In this document: positions 19,571 through 28,096 of the stretch, in pieces | Position numbering within the stretch: position 1 is the stretch's first letter | How the letters are laid out: each line of letters begins with the position of its first letter | Origin: Geomobilimonas luticola | GTDB lineage: Bacteria; Desulfobacterota; Desulfuromonadia; Geobacterales; Geobacteraceae | DNA length: 64,000 nt | Direction of reading: 5' to 3' | NCBI RefSeq assembly: GCF_018476905.1 | Contig: NZ_JAHCVK010000002.1 | Span: forward strand, 248,001 to 312,000 | Program-made: the position numbers and the translations under genes | Notes under the pieces: generated by a model | Seen by the model: the letters and a program-made list of their open reading frames with translations, nothing else | The model's database searches: none | Told to the model about the DNA's origin: nothing

Positions 19571-20767
19571 ATGAAATACATCGTACTGCTCGGCGATGGC
19601 ATGTCGGACGAGAAGATGCCTCAATTGGGTGACAAGACCCCGCTTCAGGTTGCCAAAACCCCCCATATGGATTACATGGCCAAGCGGGGAAAGCTTGGCC
19701 TCGCCAGAACGGTCCCCCCCGGTCTTCCCCCCGGCAGCGACGTGGCCAACCTGTCGGTGTTCGGCTACGACCCGCTGAGCTGCTATACCGGCCGTTCCCC
19801 CCTGGAGGCAGCCAGCATGGGTGTGGAACTGGGGAGCGGTGACGTGGCGTTCCGGGTCAATCTGGTGACCCTCAAGCCGACAGGGACCACCCTTATCATG
19901 CAGGATTACTCTGCCGGCCATATTTCCACCGAAGAAGCGCGGGAACTGATCGACGAACTTCAGCGGCAGCTGGGCGACGACGAATTCCAGTTCTTTCCGG
20001 GGATCGGCTACCGGCACCTGCTGGTCTGGCGTAACGGCAGGGATCAGCTTACGTCAACCCCTCCCCACGACATCACCGGAAGGAGCATCCTCGATTATTT
20101 CCCCAGGGGCGACGGAGCGGACAGGCTCATCAACCTGATGAATTCCTCCCAGATGGTCATGAGCCGCCATCCGGTGAACAAGAAGCGGGGTGAAGACGGC
20201 AAAATGCCGGCCAACTCCATCTGGCTCTGGGGGCATGGCCGCTCGCCCCGCATGGAAACGTACCGGGAGCGCTTCGGCCTGAGCGGTGCGGTCATTTCGG
20301 CGGTGGACCTGATTCGCGGTATCGGCATCTATGCCGGCCTTGACATTATAAAGGTCCCCGGTGCCACGGGGTACATCGATACCAACTACAGCGGCAAGGC
20401 CGAGGCAGCCCTTGCGGCCCTTCGGAGCCACGACTATGTCTACCTGCACGTGGAGGCGCCTGACGAGGCGGGCCACGGCGGCAACCTGGAACACAAGCTG
20501 AAGGCGATCGAGGACTTCGATGCCCTGGTTGTGGGACCTGTCCTGGAAGGGATTCGTCAATTCGGCGCGTACCGCATCCTCTGCACTCCCGACCACCCGA
20601 CACCGCTCCGGCTCATGACCCACACCTCCGATCCGGTCCCGTTTATCCTCTACGGAGGAGAAGAACGGGAAAATCCTGCTGTCGGTGGGTACGATGAGGA
20701 GGAGGCACACAAGACCGGTCTCGTTCTGGAGGATGGGTTCCGGTTGATGGATATGATGATGAAATAG
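19571..20767 (+). CDS. apgM: Cofactor-independent phosphoglycerate mutase, archaeal type (ApgM)
   Basis: Alkaline phosphatase superfamily enzyme interconverting 3- and 2-phosphoglycerate; some members of this branch have been proposed to be homoserine kinases. The 398-residue protein starts MKYIVLLGDGMSDEKMPQLG with the metal-binding Asp, then the nucleophile serine in the PGSDVANLSVFGYDP motif, YTGRSPLEAASMGV, and the second metal cluster DEAGHGGNLEHKLKAIEDFD and CTPDHPTPLRLMTHTSDPVP (cited in part). AAAGGAAAG precedes the ATG. It follows xerD by 49 bp, so co-transcription is possible, and a bidirectional terminator follows. Confidence 0.92.
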   Translation: MKYIVLLGDGMSDEKMPQLGDKTPLQVAKTPHMDYMAKRGKLGLARTVPPGLPPGSDVANLSVFGYDPLSCYTGRSPLEAASMGVELGSGDVAFRVNLVTLKPTGTTLIMQDYSAGHISTEEARELIDELQRQLGDDEFQFFPGIGYRHLLVWRNGRDQLTSTPPHDITGRSILDYFPRGDGADRLINLMNSSQMVMSRHPVNKKRGEDGKMPANSIWLWGHGRSPRMETYRERFGLSGAVISAVDLIRGIGIYAGLDIIKVPGATGYIDTNYSGKAEAALAALRSHDYVYLHVEAPDEAGHGGNLEHKLKAIEDFDALVVGPVLEGIRQFGAYRILCTPDHPTPLRLMTHTSDPVPFILYGGEERENPAVGGYDEEEAHKTGLVLEDGFRLMDMMMK

Positions 20768-20806
20768 TCATGTCAACAGGGGATTTGAATTATTCGTCCA
20801 AACATG

Positions 20807-20836
20807 AAAAGGCGGGGAGCGTTCCCCGCCTTTTCT
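20807..20836. terminator. Bidirectional intrinsic terminator between convergent apgM and slp-like gene
   Basis: AAAAGGCGGGGA (20807-20818) and TCCCCGCCTTTT (20823-20834) form a perfect 12-bp stem with a 4-nt loop and T-runs on both strands. Confidence 0.9.
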
Positions 20837-20849
20837 GCGTCTAAGAGAA

Positions 20850-21401
20850 TCATTTGAACAACGGTGGCCCGGGGGGACGGAACGGGGCAGGACCGGTATC
20901 GTGGCCGTAGTAATAGGGGGATTGATAGAAGTAGGGTGAGGGATTGGAGTACAGGGTATCCATGCCGGAACTCCGCCAGACGTGGGTTTCCCGGATGGCG
21001 ACAACCGGGTAGGTGTACTCCACCTCGTCCAGCATCCTGGTCTGTTTCCCTTTTACCTCTCCCAGTATGGTTATCATCCTCCCCGGCTCATAGATTACCC
21101 GGTCGAGAAATTCGGCGCTGGTCGCAAGGAAGCGGCCGCCTGAAAACATGGCGTCTTCCGGGTAGTAGCTACGGTCGAGTTCCATCTGGACCACTTCAAG
21201 GGTCCCTCCAACTTTGGCATTCCTCACGACAGCAATCTTCCCTCCCAGTATGACAACCTTGCCGATGTAGCTGTCCGGGTTCTGTTTGAGTTTTCCGTAG
21301 GTAATGGCCGGGTCGGCCAGTTTGCGTCCCGATTCACTGATCACCTGGGTGCAGGCGGTCGTGTGCATGAGCAGGATAACCAAGAGTGCAAGTCTCGCCA
21401 T
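20850..21401 (-). CDS. Slp-family outer-membrane lipoprotein
   Basis: Slp-like lipoproteins are outer-membrane proteins induced in starvation or stationary phase in enteric bacteria. Seen: a signal peptide MARLALLVILLMHTTACTQ with a lipobox-like T-T-A-C, then YGKLKQNPDSYIGKVVILGG and an OB-like beta-rich core (KVGGTLEVVQMELDRSYYPED; ATSAEFLDRVIYEPGRMITILGEV, in part), which fits the Slp family. The C-terminal ~45 residues are Tyr/Pro-rich (YSNPSPYFYQSPYYYG) and look disordered. The longest frame starts at 21482, but the ATG at 21399-21401 has GGGAGGA upstream and sits exactly at the signal peptide; 183 residues result. It is transcribed alone, convergent with apgM. Confidence 0.87.
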   Translation of the reverse strand: MARLALLVILLMHTTACTQVISESGRKLADPAITYGKLKQNPDSYIGKVVILGGKIAVVRNAKVGGTLEVVQMELDRSYYPEDAMFSGGRFLATSAEFLDRVIYEPGRMITILGEVKGKQTRMLDEVEYTYPVVAIRETHVWRSSGMDTLYSNPSPYFYQSPYYYGHDTGPAPFRPPGPPLFK

Positions 21402-21430
21402 TGCTCTTCCTCCCGTGAATTTCTGTTCCA

Positions 21431-21458
21431 ATAGTAGCGGTTCAACGGGGATTGTCAA
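21431..21458 (-). promoter_or_regulatory. Probable sigma-70 promoter for the Slp-like gene
   Basis: Minus strand TTGACA (21458-21453), 16 nt spacer, TACTAT (21436-21431). The -35 is a consensus match. The start point would be about 20-25 nt ahead of the ATG. Confidence 0.5.
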
Positions 21459-21542
21459 TCTTGAGCCCTTGACGCTAGGCAACTCGCGTGAGCTGTGTTA
21501 TATAAGGTTGCGTTAAAGAGTTTTAACTGTTGGGGGTGTGTC

Positions 21543-21623
21543 GTGGGTGAGTGCCAATCGTGCCTGGAGCAACGCTGTACAAACGGCCTGCTGCTCTATG
21601 ATGAGAAGCTAGGAGGCGGTTAA
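21543..21623 (+). CDS. Putative 26-residue cysteine-containing leader peptide coupled to comEC
   Basis: Not a known family. A GTG-started frame of 26 codons reads MGECQSCLEQRCTNGLLL then YDEKLGGG. It has Cys at 4, 7 and 12 (C-x2-C-x4-C) and codon use like its neighbours. A G-rich tract (GGGGGTG) lies 4 nt before the GTG. Its TAA stop (21621-21623) overlaps the comEC ATG by one base (TAATG), and the comEC Shine-Dalgarno AGGAGG lies inside its last codons. This arrangement is typical of translational coupling. The ORF may be a real small metal-binding protein, a regulatory leader, or chance; the exact stop/start overlap raises it above chance. Confidence 0.45.
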   Translation: MGECQSCLEQRCTNGLLLYDEKLGGG

Positions 21624-24028
21624 TGGAGAGGCCGCTTCTGCTTCCTCTGCTTGCCTTCATCGGAGGCCTGGTGGTCGCCGGGCTTGCGGATATAAGCCTC
21701 TCTGCCCGGTTTTTGCTGCCGTTGCTTGCCGTTTCGCTGGTCGCAGCGTTTGGCGCCCGCAGTTTACCGTTTCATGCAGCCCTCTTCATACTCATTTTTC
21801 TGCTGGGAAACCTTTCACTCCAGCCATACCTTCATCCCGAACTTTCCCCTTCCCATGTCGCCAATGTCGATTCCAGCCAGTCCATCGTCATGGAAGGGGT
21901 GGTGGTTTCGCGCCCAGAAATGACCGACAAGGGATGCCGGTTGCTCGTCCAATCAGAACGTCTCGTCGAGGCGGACTCCGATATGCCGCTGACCGGAAAG
22001 CTTCTGCTGTTCATCGACGGAGGGGTTGGCGACATTCTGACCGGCGACCTTGTCCGGTGTCGCGTCCGCACCAGAATACCGCGGAAGTACGGTCTCCCGG
22101 GAGAATTCGATTACCCCCGGTACCTGGCGTACCGTGACATTTTTGCCACCGGTTTTGTTGCCTCCGGTGACGACATTATCCTCATGGGGCGTGGCGTTGC
22201 CTATCCCCTGCAACGGAGGATCGATGCGGTTGCACGTGACCTGGGGCGCTTCATGGATACGGTGGTGTCTCCTCCCGAGAACGGCATACTCAAGGCCCTG
22301 CTTCTGGGGGAGAGGGGAGGGGTGGCCGAAGGGCTGGAGGATGCGTATGCACGGAGCGGCGTCAACCACATCCTCTCCATATCAGGCTTTCATGTCGGTA
22401 TCATAGCCCTGTTCCTGTTTCACCTGCTGTTCATGGCAACCCGCTGTTCGGAATTTCTCATGCTTCACCTGAATCTGCGCCGCACCCTCCTGCTCTTCAC
22501 GTTGCCGGTCCTGGTGTTCTACCTCTTCCTGTCCGGCGCCGCTCCCGCCACAGCCCGCTCGGTTCTTACCATTACCGTCTATGTCATCGCCCTGGCGCTC
22601 CAGCGGGAGACCGATCCGATCAATTCGCTCCTTCTGGCCGCCCTGGTCATTCTCGGGTTGCATCCGCCCGCCATCTTCGACCTGTCATTCCAGCTCTCCT
22701 TCCTGGCTATCTGGGGGATACTGGTTTTCGCCCCTCTCTTCACACACCCCTTTGCCGGCAAGATCGGTGGCGTTGCTGAAAAAGGCCTTCTCTTCCTTGG
22801 GGTCTCCGTTGCTGCAACGCTTGTTACCCTGATCCCTGTCGCCTACTATTTCCATCGGGTTTCCCTGACGGGGCTGGTGAGCAATTTCATCATCGTGCCG
22901 CTCATGGGATACGGTGCCGTGGTTATCGGGTTTTCCGCGCTGCCGTTCGTCTATCTTGCCCCCTCTCTGGCAAAATTTCTCCTCATCGGAGCGGCATTCC
23001 TGGTAAGGCTCTCGGACTGGGTCATCATTAACCTGGCCAGGATCCCCGTCGGAACCTTTATCCACCCCGACCGGATCGATCTTTTCCTGTTCTATTCCGC
23101 CCTGGGGGTGTTCACCTTCGTCTCACTGCGCAGGCTGAGGTACGGAGGGGCGGCGCTTTTGGCAGGCGCACTGGTCGTTCACCTTTTTTGCCTTCCCGAC
23201 ACTGGGGCGGGAAAATTGCGGATAAGTTTTCTCAGTGTCGGGCAGGGGGATGCCACTCTGATCAGGTTCCCCGGCGGCAAAACCATGCTGGTGGATGGTG
23301 GAGGGAATGCGCGTGGCGGAGGCTCCGATGTGGGTGAGCGGCTCGTTGCTCCGGCCCTCTGGAAAATGGGGATATCCGCCATCGATTACCTGGTGCTGAC
23401 CCATCCCCATCCCGACCATTGCCAGGGGTTGGTTTTTGTTGCGAAAAACTTCAGGGTCCGGGAGTTCTGGGAGGGGAGTGAAGGGGGCGGGTATCCGGAA
23501 TACTCAGTTCTTAAAGAAATACTTGCTGCTCGGCATGTCACAACAAGAACGGTGAACGCAGCTTCTCAACCGTTCGTTATAGACGGAGTACGCATAGAAC
23601 CTCTCGCCCCGCTGCAGCAGTCAGCAGAGGGTGGGGATGATCCCAGCAATGTCAACAATGGTTCTCTGGTGCTTCGCCTGGTGGCAGGTTCAACATCCGT
23701 CCTGTTCACCGGCGATATCGGCGCCGTTACCGAGGCGGAACTGCTCAGGCGAGATGCCACCGTGCAGTGTACCGTGCTCAAGGTAGCCCACCATGGAAGC
23801 CGCTTTTCCTCCTCACGTCCCTTTCTTGCGGCTGCCGCTCCCCGCTATGCCGTCATATCGGCCGGCTATGGCAACAGTTTCCATCTCCCCGCCCCTGAGA
23901 CAGTCGCAAATCTTGTACGAAACGGTATAACGGTTTTCAGAACCGACCTGGACGGCACCATTGAAATGTCGTGTGAACCGCACGGGAGAGTGGTTGGAAT
24001 TGCGGCAACGGCAGGGCATTTTGATTGA
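21623..24028 (+). CDS. comEC: DNA internalisation competence protein ComEC/Rec2
   Basis: Inner-membrane channel that passes single-stranded DNA into the cytoplasm in natural transformation, often using type IV pili for capture. The 801 residues show an N-terminal DUF4131 region with membrane helices and an OB-like domain (~80-190), the Competence domain (HILSISGFHVGIIALFLFHLL near 249, GAAPATARS, and further helices to ~520), and a C-terminal metallo-beta-lactamase domain with SVGQGDATLIRFPGGKTMLVDGG and LTHPHPDHCQG near 589-599 and LKVAHHGSRFSSS near 718. The first metal motif H-P-H-P-D-H is intact, so the nuclease-like domain may be active. AGGAGG precedes the ATG at 6 nt. Confidence 0.94.
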   Translation: MERPLLLPLLAFIGGLVVAGLADISLSARFLLPLLAVSLVAAFGARSLPFHAALFILIFLLGNLSLQPYLHPELSPSHVANVDSSQSIVMEGVVVSRPEMTDKGCRLLVQSERLVEADSDMPLTGKLLLFIDGGVGDILTGDLVRCRVRTRIPRKYGLPGEFDYPRYLAYRDIFATGFVASGDDIILMGRGVAYPLQRRIDAVARDLGRFMDTVVSPPENGILKALLLGERGGVAEGLEDAYARSGVNHILSISGFHVGIIALFLFHLLFMATRCSEFLMLHLNLRRTLLLFTLPVLVFYLFLSGAAPATARSVLTITVYVIALALQRETDPINSLLLAALVILGLHPPAIFDLSFQLSFLAIWGILVFAPLFTHPFAGKIGGVAEKGLLFLGVSVAATLVTLIPVAYYFHRVSLTGLVSNFIIVPLMGYGAVVIGFSALPFVYLAPSLAKFLLIGAAFLVRLSDWVIINLARIPVGTFIHPDRIDLFLFYSALGVFTFVSLRRLRYGGAALLAGALVVHLFCLPDTGAGKLRISFLSVGQGDATLIRFPGGKTMLVDGGGNARGGGSDVGERLVAPALWKMGISAIDYLVLTHPHPDHCQGLVFVAKNFRVREFWEGSEGGGYPEYSVLKEILAARHVTTRTVNAASQPFVIDGVRIEPLAPLQQSAEGGDDPSNVNNGSLVLRLVAGSTSVLFTGDIGAVTEAELLRRDATVQCTVLKVAHHGSRFSSSRPFLAAAAPRYAVISAGYGNSFHLPAPETVANLVRNGITVFRTDLDGTIEMSCEPHGRVVGIAATAGHFD

Positions 24029-24123
24029 CATGCTTCCGGCTAATCTGGTACGTTAACCAGTCGGATTGCAGTTGGTTTATACATATGACCACGCCATTTA
24101 CATGATTTCAGGAGAGCTGCTGC

Positions 24124-25518
24124 ATGGAAAGGATTCTTGTCATAGAAGATGACAGTTTTTTCCGGGAAGTATTTTCCGACCTGCTTCGTGAAGAAGGTTA
24201 CGACGTGGAAGTTGCGTCGTCCGGTGAGGAGGCGCTGGAGATACTCGGACTGCGGTCTTTTCACGTGGTTGTGACCGACCTCGTCATGAAGGACGTTTCA
24301 GGGCTCGATATCCTGTCACGGGTCAAACAGAAAGATCCTGCCATCGAAGTGATCATGGTCACCGGTCACGGCAATCTGGAGACGGCTGTGTTCGCCCTGA
24401 AAAACGGTGCGCGTGATTATCTCGTCAAGCCGATCAATCACGAGGAATTAAAACATACGGTTGCTCTCTGTATCGAACAACGGCGTCTCCTGGATGAAAA
24501 CCACGAGCTGAAAGAACTCGTGAACCTGTTCCAGGTCAGCCAGACCATTGCCAACTGTCTTGACATGGACCGCCTTCACTCGCTTGTTGTCGATGCACTG
24601 GCGAAGGAAATAGGTCTCGCACGCGGAGTCGCCTATTTTATCGAAGGCTCCGACCAGCTGGAACTGAAAGAGGTGCGAGGATTCGACGAAGCGACCGGTT
24701 TGCTGCTGGGTGATACCGCTCTGGCGAATTTCGATGTACATGACGACAAGGCAGACAACTTCATCCATCTCCACAACTTTGTGCCGGCAGGGACGATGCC
24801 CGACAACACCATGATTGGCGGAGTGAACGATGCGATGATTCTGTCACTCCGGTTCAAGAAAGCATTACAGGGCGTCATCATATTCTTCAACGAAGCGGGA
24901 CACGATTTCCCGAGTGCGATCAATCACAAAAATCTCAACTTTCTGATAGACCAGGCATCGCTGGCGTTCGAAAACGCGGCCCGTTTTACCAGTGCGAAAA
25001 ATCTGCTCTACATTGACGAGTTGACCGGCCTTTTCAACTACCGTTACCTCGAAATCGCCCTGGAGAGAGAACTGAAACGTGCCGAACGTTACGGGTCGTC
25101 GCTGTCGGTTTTGTTCCTCGACCTCGATTTGTTCAAGAATGTCAATGACTGCCATGGCCATCTGGTCGGGAGCAAGGTGCTCAAAGAGGTGGGGACCCTG
25201 CTCAAGAAATCGGTACGTGAAGTGGATTCCGTCATGCGTTATGGTGGTGACGAATATACCGTCATATTGGTGGAAACGGGCGTGGGGGGAGCGGCAACCG
25301 TTGCAGAACGTATCCGCCGCTCCATAGAGTCCCACAATTTCCTTGCCGATGAAGGATATACCATCAAGCTCACCGCCAGTCTCGGTTACGCCTGTTTTCC
25401 GGACGATGCGAAAACCAAGACCGATCTTCTGGAACTGGCGGACCGAGCCATGTATCGGGGGAAATCCAGCGGAAAGAATATGGTATTCTACCTATCACCG
25501 CGCAATGCGGAACAGTAA
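24124..25518 (+). CDS. gacA: GacA-type Hypr GGDEF response regulator (probable cyclic GMP-AMP synthase)
   Basis: The 464 residues contain a receiver domain (1-120; phospho-acceptor Asp52 in VVVTDLVMKD, Lys102 in VKPI), a GAF-like region (~125-290) and a GGDEF domain (~295-460). The active-site loop reads GGDEY (374-378), a permitted variant of GGDEF. An inhibitory-site RxxD (R-E-V-D, 365-368) lies the usual five residues upstream. In the guanine-selecting segment, D-L-F-K-N-V-N-D...G-H-L-V-G-S, the second selectivity residue is Ser350 instead of the canonical Asp. This Asp-to-Ser change defines Hypr GGDEF enzymes, which make 3',3'-cGAMP as well as c-di-GMP; the G. sulfurreducens enzyme GacA (GSU1658) carries it. 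The hisS and acnB neighbours also fit that locus. Activity is presumably switched by phosphorylation. Confidence 0.9.
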   Translation: MERILVIEDDSFFREVFSDLLREEGYDVEVASSGEEALEILGLRSFHVVVTDLVMKDVSGLDILSRVKQKDPAIEVIMVTGHGNLETAVFALKNGARDYLVKPINHEELKHTVALCIEQRRLLDENHELKELVNLFQVSQTIANCLDMDRLHSLVVDALAKEIGLARGVAYFIEGSDQLELKEVRGFDEATGLLLGDTALANFDVHDDKADNFIHLHNFVPAGTMPDNTMIGGVNDAMILSLRFKKALQGVIIFFNEAGHDFPSAINHKNLNFLIDQASLAFENAARFTSAKNLLYIDELTGLFNYRYLEIALERELKRAERYGSSLSVLFLDLDLFKNVNDCHGHLVGSKVLKEVGTLLKKSVREVDSVMRYGGDEYTVILVETGVGGAATVAERIRRSIESHNFLADEGYTIKLTASLGYACFPDDAKTKTDLLELADRAMYRGKSSGKNMVFYLSPRNAEQ

Positions 25519-25543
25519 CGTGCAGTGAAGGAGCGTTAGGGAC

Positions 25544-26791
25544 GTGGCAATCAACGGTATCAAGGGTTTCAACGACATCCTCCCCGGCGAGGTTGAAAAG
25601 TGGCAGCATATCGAAGCAACCGCCCGCCGTGTTTTCGAGTTGTACGGTTTTGCCGAGATCAGGGTCCCTGTTCTGGAAAAAACGGAACTGTTCAGCCGTT
25701 CCATCGGGGACGCCACCGACATCGTGGAAAAAGAGATGTACTCCTTCGTCGACAAGGGAGAAAATCGGGTCACCATGCGGCCTGAGGGGACGGCCTCGGT
25801 GATGCGTGCCTTTATCGAACATAAGCTCCACGCGGTAGATCCGATAGCCAAGCTCTATTACATGGGGCCCATGTTCCGCTACGAACGTCCCCAAAAAGGG
25901 CGCTATCGCCAGTTTCACCAGATCGGCGCCGAGGTGACGGGGGTGAACGATCCCAAGGTCGATGCCCAGGTGCTGACCATGCTCTGCCACTTTTTCGCTG
26001 AACTCGGGTTGACGGAACCCTCGCTGCAGATTAATTCCCTCGGCTGTCCGGCGTGCAGGCCGGTATACCGACGTGCACTCACGGATTTTCTCAGAGCCCG
26101 GATAGATAAACTCTGCGACGACTGCAAACGGAGACTGGAAACCAACCCCCTGCGGGCTCTCGACTGTAAATCGGCCGGTTGCAAGGAAGCTACCGTGGGT
26201 GCGCCATCGGTCCTCGACCATCTCTGCGGGGAGTGCGAAGCGCATTTCGATGCTCTCCGCACTCACCTAGAGGGGGTAGGCACCTCATATACCATCAATC
26301 CCCGCATGGTGCGCGGGCTCGATTATTACACCCGGACGACCTTTGAGCTGGTTACCACGCTTCTGGGTGCCCAGAGTGCGGTGGCTGCCGGCGGTCGCTA
26401 TGATGGGCTGATTGCCGATCTTGGTGGCCCCTCCTTGCCGGGCATCGGTTTTGCCATGGGGGTGGAGCGGGTAGCTTTGCTCCTGGCGGACCGGGAATTC
26501 AGCAAGCGACCCGACCTGTTTGTGGCAGCTCTTGGCGAGCCGGCACAGAAACTGGCATTCGGACTCATGTGTGCCATGCAGAGGCGCGGCATTGCGGTTG
26601 AAATGGATTACGAGGGTAAAAGCCTGAAGAGCCAGATGCGACGGTCCGACAAGTTCAGGAGCCGTTTCACGCTGATCGTCGGAGAGGATGAACTGGCACG
26701 GGGAATTGCAGTCCTGAAGAATATGGATGCGGGAACCCAGTCGGAAATTCCGCTGGATGCCGATGCGGTAGCGCGGGGCATGCTTGCATGA
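25544..26791 (+). CDS. hisS: Histidyl-tRNA synthetase
   Basis: Class II synthetase that charges tRNA-His. The 415-residue protein starts with GTG (MAINGIKGFNDILPGE). Motif 2 is MFRYERPQKGRYRQFHQIG near 109-127, the histidine-specific RGLDYYTRTTFELV lies near 259-272, and motif 3 GIGFAMGVERVALLL near 301-315. A C-terminal anticodon-binding domain follows from ~325. An insertion near 160-230 holds several Cys (LGCPACRP, LCDDCKRR, CKSAGCKEA, LCGECEAH), a pattern seen in many bacterial HisRS of this group. It follows gacA by 25 bp, so the two are likely one transcript. A terminator follows. Confidence 0.96.
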   Translation: MAINGIKGFNDILPGEVEKWQHIEATARRVFELYGFAEIRVPVLEKTELFSRSIGDATDIVEKEMYSFVDKGENRVTMRPEGTASVMRAFIEHKLHAVDPIAKLYYMGPMFRYERPQKGRYRQFHQIGAEVTGVNDPKVDAQVLTMLCHFFAELGLTEPSLQINSLGCPACRPVYRRALTDFLRARIDKLCDDCKRRLETNPLRALDCKSAGCKEATVGAPSVLDHLCGECEAHFDALRTHLEGVGTSYTINPRMVRGLDYYTRTTFELVTTLLGAQSAVAAGGRYDGLIADLGGPSLPGIGFAMGVERVALLLADREFSKRPDLFVAALGEPAQKLAFGLMCAMQRRGIAVEMDYEGKSLKSQMRRSDKFRSRFTLIVGEDELARGIAVLKNMDAGTQSEIPLDADAVARGMLA

Positions 26792-26820
26792 GCCTCCCTT
26801 CGTACTTTTTCGATCTCATG

Positions 26821-26861
26821 CCACCCACGCCGGTTACGAAGCCGGCCGGGTGGTTTTTTTT
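26821..26861 (+). terminator. Intrinsic terminator after hisS
   Basis: CCACCC...GGGTGG outer stem with an inner GCCGG/CCGGC stem, then eight T starting at 26854. Plus strand. Confidence 0.9.
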
Positions 26862-26922
26862 GTTTTTGTAGAGGCTGTTTTGGCTCTGTTAGTGTCATGA
26901 TATCCGCACAGGAGGCTACGCC

Positions 26923-27840
26923 ATGAAAAAGATTTGGTGTCTTGTCGTGCTGCTTGCCGTTTTCATCGCATCGGATGCGATGGCCGCCCGCGTGTTTCTG
27001 AAGGACGGGTCGGTCGTGCAGTGCCAGTCGTTCTGGCGCAGCAAGGATACGGTCTATGTAATGGTCAATCGCGATGTGATGTTGGAGTTTTCGCCAGGAG
27101 ACGTGAACATCAAGAAGACGTTCCGCGCCCGGCCGGTGAAGAAGGTACAGCCGGTCAAGCAGGATGCCGAAAAGTCGGAAGCAACCAGCCCGGGAGAGGA
27201 GACCCCTGCGACAGGCGGCACTTCCAAACCATCAGCCGGGGCGCTCACGCCATCACCTGCGCCAGCCAAGGCGCAGCTCGTAACTCCGGCAACAGCCGCT
27301 CCCAAGGCGGGTACCGCTCCGGCGCAGGCAGTGGCGGCCCCTGCAGTGGCCCCGGCCGCGAAACAGGCCGCTCCTACCAGTGGCTCGGCAGCCCTGACGC
27401 CGGCTAAACCGGTAGCCGTTGCAACCTCTCCGGAAAAACCGGCAGTGGTGCCGCCAATGCCCAAACCTGCGGTAGTGCCGCCGCCGGTGGCGGAGGCTGC
27501 AGGCATGGGGTTCGGCATGACGTTTCTGCTGGTGCCCCTCCTTCTGGTCATCATCCTCATCGCCTCCATGTGGAAGGTATTCGAAAAAGCAGGGGAGGCA
27601 GGCTGGAAGGCCCTCATCCCCATCTACAACCTGTACGTGCTGGTGGCCATCGCCGGCAAGCCCTGGTGGTGGTTCCTGGTTATCCTGCTCGTCCCCTTCG
27701 TCGGGTTCATCCTCTACCTGCTCGTCTGTCTCGCCCTGGCTCAGAGGTTCGGCAAGAGCCCCCTCTACGGGGTGCTCCTCTGCCTGGTCGGCTTCATCAT
27801 GTTCCCGCTCCTTGCCTTTGATGATTCGACCTACGCCTGA
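26923..27840 (+). CDS. DUF5684 membrane protein with secreted N-terminal domain and Ala/Pro linker
   Basis: Unknown function. The 305 residues fall in four parts: a signal peptide (KIWCLVVLLAVFIASDAMAA), a small domain (~22-65; RVFLKDGSVVQCQSFWRS then DTVYVMVNRD) like the short beta-rich units that bind envelope partners, a long low-complexity Ala/Pro/Thr/Lys linker (~70-195), and a C-terminal DUF5684 membrane domain with MWKVFEKAGEAGWKALIPIYN and GKPWWWFLVILLVPFVGF and at least three helices. DUF5684 is a short hydrophobic domain often annotated as hypothetical and sometimes joined to a signal-peptidase-like or other envelope part. Perfect AGGAGG precedes the ATG. It is flanked by terminators, so it forms a single-gene unit. 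Confidence 0.8.
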   Translation: MKKIWCLVVLLAVFIASDAMAARVFLKDGSVVQCQSFWRSKDTVYVMVNRDVMLEFSPGDVNIKKTFRARPVKKVQPVKQDAEKSEATSPGEETPATGGTSKPSAGALTPSPAPAKAQLVTPATAAPKAGTAPAQAVAAPAVAPAAKQAAPTSGSAALTPAKPVAVATSPEKPAVVPPMPKPAVVPPPVAEAAGMGFGMTFLLVPLLLVIILIASMWKVFEKAGEAGWKALIPIYNLYVLVAIAGKPWWWFLVILLVPFVGFILYLLVCLALAQRFGKSPLYGVLLCLVGFIMFPLLAFDDSTYA

Positions 27841-27863
27841 CATCACCACTTGACCATTTCATC

Positions 27864-27905
27864 AACCGGTCATGGAGCCCCAGGCCCCGTGGCCGGTTTT
27901 TTTAT
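27864..27905 (+). terminator. Intrinsic terminator after the DUF5684 gene
   Basis: AACCGGTCATGG (27864-27875) pairs with CCGTGGCCGGTT (27887-27898) through two G-U pairs, followed by a T7 run. Confidence 0.85.
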
Positions 27906-27963
27906 CCTGATGGCTATTACATTAATACCTGCAAACAATCTTGAGGGGTGGCAACATAAGCAA

Positions 27964-27992
27964 TTGACAATTGAGTGAAAAAAATGTATACA
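27964..27992 (+). promoter_or_regulatory. acnB promoter
   Basis: TTGACA (27964-27969), 17-nt spacer, TATACA (27987-27992). The -35 is perfect and the -10 overlaps the GTATAC palindrome. Leader of about 100 nt to the acnB ATG; no riboswitch pattern recognised in it. Confidence 0.7.
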
Positions 27993-27998
27993 GTATAC
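27986..27998. promoter_or_regulatory. GTATAC-A-GTATAC palindromic operator on the acnB promoter
   Basis: Perfect 6-bp inverted repeat with one central base, placed over the -10 element. The same core stands over the -10 of the icd promoter at 34377-34399. Position over the -10 implies repression. GntR-type regulators use sites of this general form; HgtR, the repressor of TCA genes in Geobacter, is a candidate from function only. Confidence 0.65.
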
Positions 27999-28096
27999 GC
28001 TTTTCGACAAGCTGTCCTTAATGAAATTGATGGGTTTCTGTACCACCGGATAGGATACCGTAGTCACGCATACCAACAAACAGGAGGGGTTACCGC

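Noticed and set aside
24025-24054. TTGACA followed by TGCTTCCGGCT ahead of gacA, which resembles the lac promoter
   Set aside because: The matching words are shared with the lac promoter by chance; the -10 region (GTACGT/TACGTT) is poor, so a gacA promoter here is not supported.
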